NCBI GenBank assembly: GCA_036006525.1
Contig: DASYPP010000069.1
Coordinates: forward strand, 15,451-79,450
DNA: 64,000 nt
Source of the DNA: DASYPP01 sp036006525
Lineage (GTDB): Bacteria > Gemmatimonadota > Gemmatimonadetes > Gemmatimonadales > GWC2-71-9
Direction of reading: 5' to 3'
Shown: positions 59,938-64,000 of the stretch, in pieces
Layout: every line of letters begins with the position of its first letter
How positions within the stretch are numbered: the first letter of the stretch is position 1
Notes under the pieces: model-generated
What the model was told of the DNA's origin: nothing
Databases searched by the model: none
The model's input: the letters and a program-made list of their open reading frames with translations, nothing else
Translations under genes and position numbers: made by a program

Positions 59938-61453
59938 CGGATGGACCAGCCCGGGGCTTTTCCCCTACGAAGACCGGGACTCCGGTCAGCACGCCCCGGA
60001 AATGCCGCAACGGCTCGCCCACGACCAGGCCCTCGGGCGGTCCGACCCGGAACTCCCGGATCGTGGTCTCGTGGGGGCCGCTCCGCTTCTTCATCACGGA
60101 AATGGCCTTGTGAACCTCGCCCTCGGCCTCGAAATATCTGAGCAGCAGCACCGTATCGGCCAGGTAGCTGAGATCGGTCTGCTGATCACCACCCATCGAC
60201 GCTCCGAAAAACCCTCGCTGAGCCAGGGTGACCAGGGTCAGCACACCCCGTTGCGCGAGGAAGCCAAAGAGCTCATGCAGGTGAATATCCAGCAGCTTTT
60301 CGTCCGGCATGGCATTGAGGTAGCCGTTCAGGCTATCGATCAGGAGGACTTTGACGTCGCGGCTCTCTACATCCTCAACCACCCGGTGGGCGAACTCGCC
60401 GGGGGAGAGCGCGGAAGGATCCACCTGGTAGGAGCGGATCAGTCCGGTTGCGAGGTGACCATCGAGGGAGAGCCCCACCTGCCGCGCGCGCTCGCGAAAG
60501 AGGGCCGTCGACTCATCGTAATTCCAGATCGCAACCGGTTCACCACGGTCCGCGGCAGAACGACAATACTTGGTTGCCAGGACTGACTTGCCAACCCCGG
60601 GCGGCCCCAAGATCAGCGTAGTAGCGCCCGCGTCGAGGCCACCTCCGATCAGCTGGTCCATTGCGGCGGAACCGCTCGGGAGCTTGCGCTGGTTGAAGGC
60701 ATGGTCGTGCTCCGACGGCACCAGACGGGGATACACCGCCAGGCCGCCGGTACGAATCGCGAAATCGTGATTTCCACCGCGATAGCGCTGGGCGCGATAC
60801 TTGACGACTCGAAGCCGGCGGCGTTCGGCGCCATATTCCATCGCCAAGTGCTCGAGGATCAGGACTCCATGGGCAAGGCTATGCACCTGGTTGTCCCGAT
60901 CGGTACCGGCTCGGTCATCCAGCAGGAGGACGGTACAGTCCCTGGCGGCAAAGAAGTGTTTCAGGCCAAGAATCTGGCGACGGTAACGAAGCGTGTCCTG
61001 GGCAAGTAACCGGAGCTCGGAGAGCGAATCCACCGCGACCCGGGCGGGACAGTATTTCGTCACCGCCGCGTGAATGGCATCGAGCGAGCCGGCCAGCTCG
61101 ACCTCTGATGGCGGAAGTACTGTATACTGAGCCTCGGCCAGAATACTGTCGTCCGCCGGTACCATTTCCTGGATATGGATGCCATCCAGATTCCAGCCAT
61201 GCGAGTTGGCCGCGAGGCGCAGTTCGTCGGCGGTTTCCGACAGGGTGAGATAGAGACAGACCTCGCCCTTGGCACGGCCCGCGAGCAGGAACTGAATGGC
61301 CAACGTCGTCTTGCCGGTGCCGGGATCGCCCTCGACGAGATATAGATGTGACCTGGCAAACCCACCGCCGAGGACGTCATCCAGACCCACAATACCGGTG
61401 GCGGCCAGGTCCTGCTGAGGAGAGGCCTGAGGTTGCGCCGATTTGGTCGTCAT
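59924..61453 (-). CDS. KaiC-like double RecA-domain ATPase
   Basis: 509 residues, with the duplicated KaiC layout. CI: GLDDVLGGGFARSHLYLVEG, P-loop GDPGTGKTT at 42-50, catalytic-Glu-like YLTLSETADEL and RVAVDSLSELRLLAQ. CII: MDQLIGGGLDAGATTLILGP, P-loop GPPGVGKS at 283-290, WNYDESTALF and VLLIDSLNGYLNAM. The length fits KaiC (about 520). Clock KaiC needs KaiA/KaiB, which are not here, and the CII phosphosites (Ser-Thr pair) are not evident at the expected place. A signalling role with the adjoining histidine kinase is more likely. The kinase start overlaps its end. Confidence 0.9.
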   Translation of the reverse strand: MTTKSAQPQASPQQDLAATGIVGLDDVLGGGFARSHLYLVEGDPGTGKTTLAIQFLLAGRAKGEVCLYLTLSETADELRLAANSHGWNLDGIHIQEMVPADDSILAEAQYTVLPPSEVELAGSLDAIHAAVTKYCPARVAVDSLSELRLLAQDTLRYRRQILGLKHFFAARDCTVLLLDDRAGTDRDNQVHSLAHGVLILEHLAMEYGAERRRLRVVKYRAQRYRGGNHDFAIRTGGLAVYPRLVPSEHDHAFNQRKLPSGSAAMDQLIGGGLDAGATTLILGPPGVGKSVLATKYCRSAADRGEPVAIWNYDESTALFRERARQVGLSLDGHLATGLIRSYQVDPSALSPGEFAHRVVEDVESRDVKVLLIDSLNGYLNAMPDEKLLDIHLHELFGFLAQRGVLTLVTLAQRGFFGASMGGDQQTDLSYLADTVLLLRYFEAEGEVHKAISVMKKRSGPHETTIREFRVGPPEGLVVGEPLRHFRGVLTGVPVFVGEKPRAGPSDESR

Positions 61454-61500
61454 GATGGCTTAATTCTGTCGGAGGCGGCTCGAAGAATCGGTGCGGAGGA

Positions 61501-61920
61501 TCACGGAGCAGTGTTTTCAGCCATGCCAAGTATCCGCGCCCAGAGTTTCGCAGGAACCGGGACGACGGATAGCCTTCCCTGCCGCACCAACGCCAGGTCG
61601 GCAAAGGCGGGATCGGCCTTGATGGCGGCGAGAGTGACTGGCCGGGGGAGTCGCTTGCCGGCCTCGAGGTCTACCACCACCATCTTCTCGTTGTTCAGTT
61701 TCGGGTCCGGGTAGGCGGTCCGGACCACCTTGGCGAGACCGATGACCGCCTTTTCGTCGCCGGTGTGATAGATCAGCACCGGGTCCCCGAGGGCCATCGC
61801 CCGCATATTCTTCAGGGCCACCGGGTTGGCCACACCGTCCCAGACACCGCGCTTTTCCTTGACCAGGTGGTCGAAGGAGTAGGTGGAGGGCTCGGTCTTG
61901 AGGATCCAATAGTTCGACAT
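61501..61920 (-). CDS. EVE (PUA-like) domain protein
   Basis: 139 residues: YWILKTEPSTYSFDHLVKEK, GVWDGVANPVALKNMRAMAL, GDPVLIYHTGDEKAVIGLAK and DPVV-like VVRTAYPDPKLNNEKMVVVD. EVE domains bind modified nucleic-acid bases and are also found in defence proteins; stand-alone forms have no fixed role. ATG 61920 gives the family start; upstream in-frame starts would run antisense into the neighbouring acetyltransferase. It diverges from that gene with only 15 bp between the start codons. Confidence 0.9.
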   Translation of the reverse strand: MSNYWILKTEPSTYSFDHLVKEKRGVWDGVANPVALKNMRAMALGDPVLIYHTGDEKAVIGLAKVVRTAYPDPKLNNEKMVVVDLEAGKRLPRPVTLAAIKADPAFADLALVRQGRLSVVPVPAKLWARILGMAENTAP

Positions 61921-61935
61921 GGAGTAGAATATACT

Positions 61936-62367
61936 GTGGCCATTGAGATCAGGATTCTGAACCGGGGAGACCGGCGAGCGCTCGACCAGGTCGCGCCCGG
62001 CGTATTCGACAACGCCGTGGACCCCAGGCTGGCGGACGAGTTCCTGGCCGACCCCCGCCATCACATGGTCGCCGCGATCGAGGACGGCGTGATCGTGGGG
62101 TTCGCCAGCGGCGTGCACTACGTGCATCCCGACAAGCCAGCGGAATTGTTCATCAACGAGGTGGGCATCGCGCCCAGCCACCACCGGCTGGGGCTCGGCA
62201 AGGCGGTGGTGACCAGCCTGCTCGAGGTGGGCCGCCGGCTGGGCTGCCGCGAGGCCTGGGTGCTCACCGACCGCGAAAACACGGCGGCGATGGCGCTTTA
62301 CGCGTCGGCCGGGGGCGAGGAAGCGGTCGATGCGTCCATCATGTTCAATTTCCCGCTGAATCGTTGA
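61936..62367 (+). CDS. GNAT acetyltransferase, AAC(3)-I-like
   Basis: 143 residues from the GTG at 61936. Features: FDNAVDPRLADEFLADPRHH, MVAAIEDGVIVGFASGVHYV, LFINEVGIAPSHHRLGLGKA (acetyl-CoA loop), TDRENTAAMALYASAGGEE and a C-terminal beta strand (ASIMFNFPL). The F-x-x-x-V-x-x-x-L lead and the ending resemble AAC(3)-I aminoglycoside acetyltransferases, but general GNATs share this shape, so the substrate is open. Upstream in-frame starts to 61765 overlap the EVE gene and are rejected. Confidence 0.78.
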   Translation: MAIEIRILNRGDRRALDQVAPGVFDNAVDPRLADEFLADPRHHMVAAIEDGVIVGFASGVHYVHPDKPAELFINEVGIAPSHHRLGLGKAVVTSLLEVGRRLGCREAWVLTDRENTAAMALYASAGGEEAVDASIMFNFPLNR

Positions 62368-62412
62368 AGTCACGACACGAGTGAGATGGGTTGATCGGGT
62401 TATTGGGTGGCC

Positions 62413-62544
62413 CTGCAAAAGGCTCCTCGCGGCGACCGCGGAGAAGCGCGGAGACCGCGGTGAACAAAACAGCAAATGAACCGCTGTTGGGCTTTCACCG
62501 CGACCGCCGCGGTACACCGCGACCTCCGCGAGGAGCTTTTGCAG
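62413..62544. repeat. 52-bp-arm inverted repeat with CGCGGAG words
   Basis: Left arm 62413-62464 begins CTGCAAAAGGCTCCTCGCGG; right arm 62494-62544 ends CGCGAGGAGCTTTTGCAG. Their outer 20 bp pair with one extra G. The interior holds GCGGAGA(A/C) and CCGCGGT words. Loop is about 29 nt. A matching left arm lies at 63931-63981. Confidence 0.92.
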
Positions 62545-62593
62545 AAACTGACTACCCTCATGCTTGTCGGATATATCACCTACTCCTGAAATC

Positions 62594-63394
62594 ATGTATT
62601 CACGACAGCAGCTCGCCGATGACTTTCGCATCCTTGGTGTCGCACCGGGTGACACGGTCATGCTCCACGCCTCGGTTCGCGCCGTGGGCGAGGTGGCGGG
62701 TGGGCCGGACCAGATTCACCTGGCAGTGAAGGACGCGCTGACCGAGGAAGGCAGCCTGATGATGCTGGCCGGCTGCCCCCGGTATGTGGACGAGGTGGGG
62801 CGCGGCAACCTTACGCCGGAGCAGGAACAGGAAGTCCTCGAGCTGCTTCCGCCATTTGATCCGCTCACCTCGCGGTCGGACCGGAGCAACGGGATCCTGG
62901 TCGAGTTCTTCCGCAGCTATCCCGGGTCACTGGTGAACGACCACGTCGCGCGGTTTGTGGCCTGGGGCAAGCATGCCGGATACCTCACGGCGGAACAGCC
63001 GTGGGACTACGCGTTCGGTCCCGGCTCGTCGCTGGAGCGGCTGGCGGTGCGCAACGGCAAGATCCTGCTGCTGGGCTCCGACCACGACGCGGTCACGTTT
63101 CTCCACTACGTGGAGCACATCCTGGACGTCCCGGACAAGCGGGTCGCGAAGTTCAAGGTCCCGATCCTCGAGGAGGGGAAGCGGGTGTGGCGCGACATGG
63201 AGGAGTTCGATTCCGAACACGGCGCCCACGCCAACTGGCCGGACCGGTTCTTCGCGAAGATCGTGGACGGATACCTGGCGAGCACGGAGAACTGGGGCGG
63301 CCGAGTGGGCGACGCGATGAGTCACCTGTTCCCCGCGCGGGAGTTACTGGAGTTCGCGCTGCCGGTGATGAGACACCAGGCGGTGGGGCGGTAA
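62594..63394 (+). CDS. Aminoglycoside 3-N-acetyltransferase family protein (antibiotic_NAT fold)
   Basis: 266 residues from the ATG at 62594; a TTG at 62564 would add 10. Family blocks: LGVAPGDTVMLHASVRAVGE (the H-x-S-x-x-x-x-G opening), GGPDQIHLAVKDALTEEGSL, RSNGILVEFFRSYPGS, FVAWGKHAGYLTAEQPWDYA, FGPGSSLERLAVRNGKILLL, and EHGAHANWPD near the end. AAC(3) enzymes of this fold acetylate the 3-amino group of 2-deoxystreptamine antibiotics; environmental members often have other substrates, such as the FrbF/BacC-like acyl transferases. The neighbouring GNAT resembles the unrelated AAC(3)-I fold. Confidence 0.85.
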   Translation: MYSRQQLADDFRILGVAPGDTVMLHASVRAVGEVAGGPDQIHLAVKDALTEEGSLMMLAGCPRYVDEVGRGNLTPEQEQEVLELLPPFDPLTSRSDRSNGILVEFFRSYPGSLVNDHVARFVAWGKHAGYLTAEQPWDYAFGPGSSLERLAVRNGKILLLGSDHDAVTFLHYVEHILDVPDKRVAKFKVPILEEGKRVWRDMEEFDSEHGAHANWPDRFFAKIVDGYLASTENWGGRVGDAMSHLFPARELLEFALPVMRHQAVGR

Positions 63395-63411
63395 GGCGGT
63401 AAGGCGGTAAG
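63384..63411. repeat. Short GGCGGTAA tandem repeat at a stop codon
   Basis: Three GGCGGTAA octamers at about 63387-63410. The first supplies the TAA stop of the AAC(3)-family gene (63392-63394). No long inverted partner is seen. Confidence 0.8.
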
Positions 63412-63427
63412 CCCGCCGGGAGGATAC

Positions 63428-63910
63428 ATGGCATTCGAGCTACGCTCAGCGGCGTTCGTGTCGAACGAATCATTGAACTCGCGATTCACCTGCGAGGGCG
63501 ACGACCGGTCGCCGCCGCTGGACTGGGTCGACGCCCCGGCGGGGACCAGGAGCTTCGCGCTGATCGTAGACGATCCCGACGCGCCGGATCCCCAGGCGCC
63601 CGAGCGGGTGTTCGTGCACTGTGTGCTTTACAACATCCCGGCCTCGGTCAACCGCCTGCCGGAAAACGTGCAGCCGGAGGCCTTGCCGCCAGGGACTCGG
63701 CAGGGATTGAACGACTGGAAGAAGGTCGGCTACAAGGGCCCCTGCCCGCCCATCGGGCGGCACCGGTATTTCCACAAGGTGTATGCGCTGGACGTGGTGC
63801 TTCCGGACCTGGGAGAAGCGACCAAGGCTGAGGTGGAAAAGGCGATGGCGGGGCACGTCCTGGCGCAGGACGAATTGATCGCGACCTATGCGATGCGAGG
63901 GATCCGTTAG
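63428..63910 (+). CDS. YbhB/YbcL family Raf kinase inhibitor-like (PEBP) protein
   Basis: 160 residues. PEBP signatures: NESLNSRFTCEGDDRSPPLD, FALIVDDPDAPDPQAPERVF, VHCVLYNIPASVNRLPENV and YKGPCPPIGRHRYFHKVYAL, with the D-P-D-A-P and G-x-H-R-Y-F ligand-pocket motifs. Bacterial members lack a known fixed role; some bind small anions or proteins. GGGAGG lies 5-6 nt upstream of the ATG at 63428. It follows the AAC(3)-family gene by 33 bp and is probably co-transcribed. Confidence 0.92.
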   Translation: MAFELRSAAFVSNESLNSRFTCEGDDRSPPLDWVDAPAGTRSFALIVDDPDAPDPQAPERVFVHCVLYNIPASVNRLPENVQPEALPPGTRQGLNDWKKVGYKGPCPPIGRHRYFHKVYALDVVLPDLGEATKAEVEKAMAGHVLAQDELIATYAMRGIR

Positions 63911-63930
63911 ATCAGTGTGAGTTTGAGTTC

Positions 63931-63981
63931 AGCAACCGCTCCTCGCGAAGGCGCGGTGTACCGCGGCGGCCGCGGTGAAAA
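63931..63981. repeat. Second copy of the CGCGGAG-type repeat arm, partner beyond the window
   Basis: AGCAACCGCTCCTCGCGAAG, then GCGCGGTGTACCGCGGCGGC and CGCGGTGAAAA. This is close to the reverse complement of 62494-62544. It may be the left arm of a second hairpin continuing past 64000. The last 90 bp of the window hold no gene. Confidence 0.85.
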
Positions 63982-64000
63982 GGCAATGAATACTTTGTCT

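Overview
The window reads as chromosomal core DNA of a diderm, high-GC bacterium, most likely an (uncultured) member of the Gemmatimonadota. Support: a complete Tol-Pal system, an LptD-type outer-membrane protein, a Wza-like SLBB exporter, several lineage-style TPR proteins and dense head-to-tail operons with ATGA overlaps. The lineage call is inference from gene style, not from a marker search. I saw no rRNA, tRNA, CRISPR array, phage or transposase gene.

Layout. 1-7281: surface polysaccharide genes (partial sugar-phosphate transferase, two GT4 glycosyltransferases, UDP-GlcNAc 2-epimerase, SLBB exporter). 7503-8630: isocitrate-lyase family enzyme. 8739-20254 (all minus): hflX, LEA-type lipoprotein, rarA, deoC, VOC protein, ZIP transporter, cca, SDR, SIS isomerase, CpsB-like phosphatase, a small unknown and alaS. 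20340-22956: recX, recA, an S23-type four-helix-bundle gene and yraN. 23059-23640: a GxxExxY gene framed by inverted repeats. 23678-33543: one tightly coupled nine-gene operon (TPR protein, aroQ, pepP, efp, accB, pilT, accC, comB, ftsK). 33751-35613: PpiD-like foldase, divergent from it. 35745-39639: tatA, DUF4321, polyprenyl synthase, TPR protein. 39783-42595: hutH and a lipoprotein. 42732-51822: a tatC-lptD fused frame, then cpoB, pal, tolB, tolA, tolR, tolQ and a sugar epimerase. 52000-57909: LysM protein, ssb, rimI, tsaB, tsaE, uvrB. 57922-61453: hybrid histidine kinase plus KaiC-like ATPase. 61501-63910: EVE protein, two acetyltransferases of different folds resembling aminoglycoside acetyltransferases, and a PEBP protein.

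The genes mostly serve envelope building (export, Tol-Pal, LptD, Tat), DNA maintenance (recA, recX, rarA, ssb, uvrB, ftsK) and translation quality (alaS, cca, tsaB/tsaE/rimI, efp, hflX).

Two things stand out. First, at least a dozen intergenic gaps hold long imperfect inverted repeats whose arms are tandem 7-9 bp words. The word differs between loci, and arms often start at or contain the stop codon of a neighbouring gene. One such pair frames the GxxExxY gene, and a related palindrome ends the S23-type gene; both protein families are known from intervening sequences in 23S rRNA, so these repeats may be a mobile or self-propagating family. Second, TatC and an LptD-like protein are encoded by one uninterrupted frame, joined exactly at what looks like the signal peptide of LptD.
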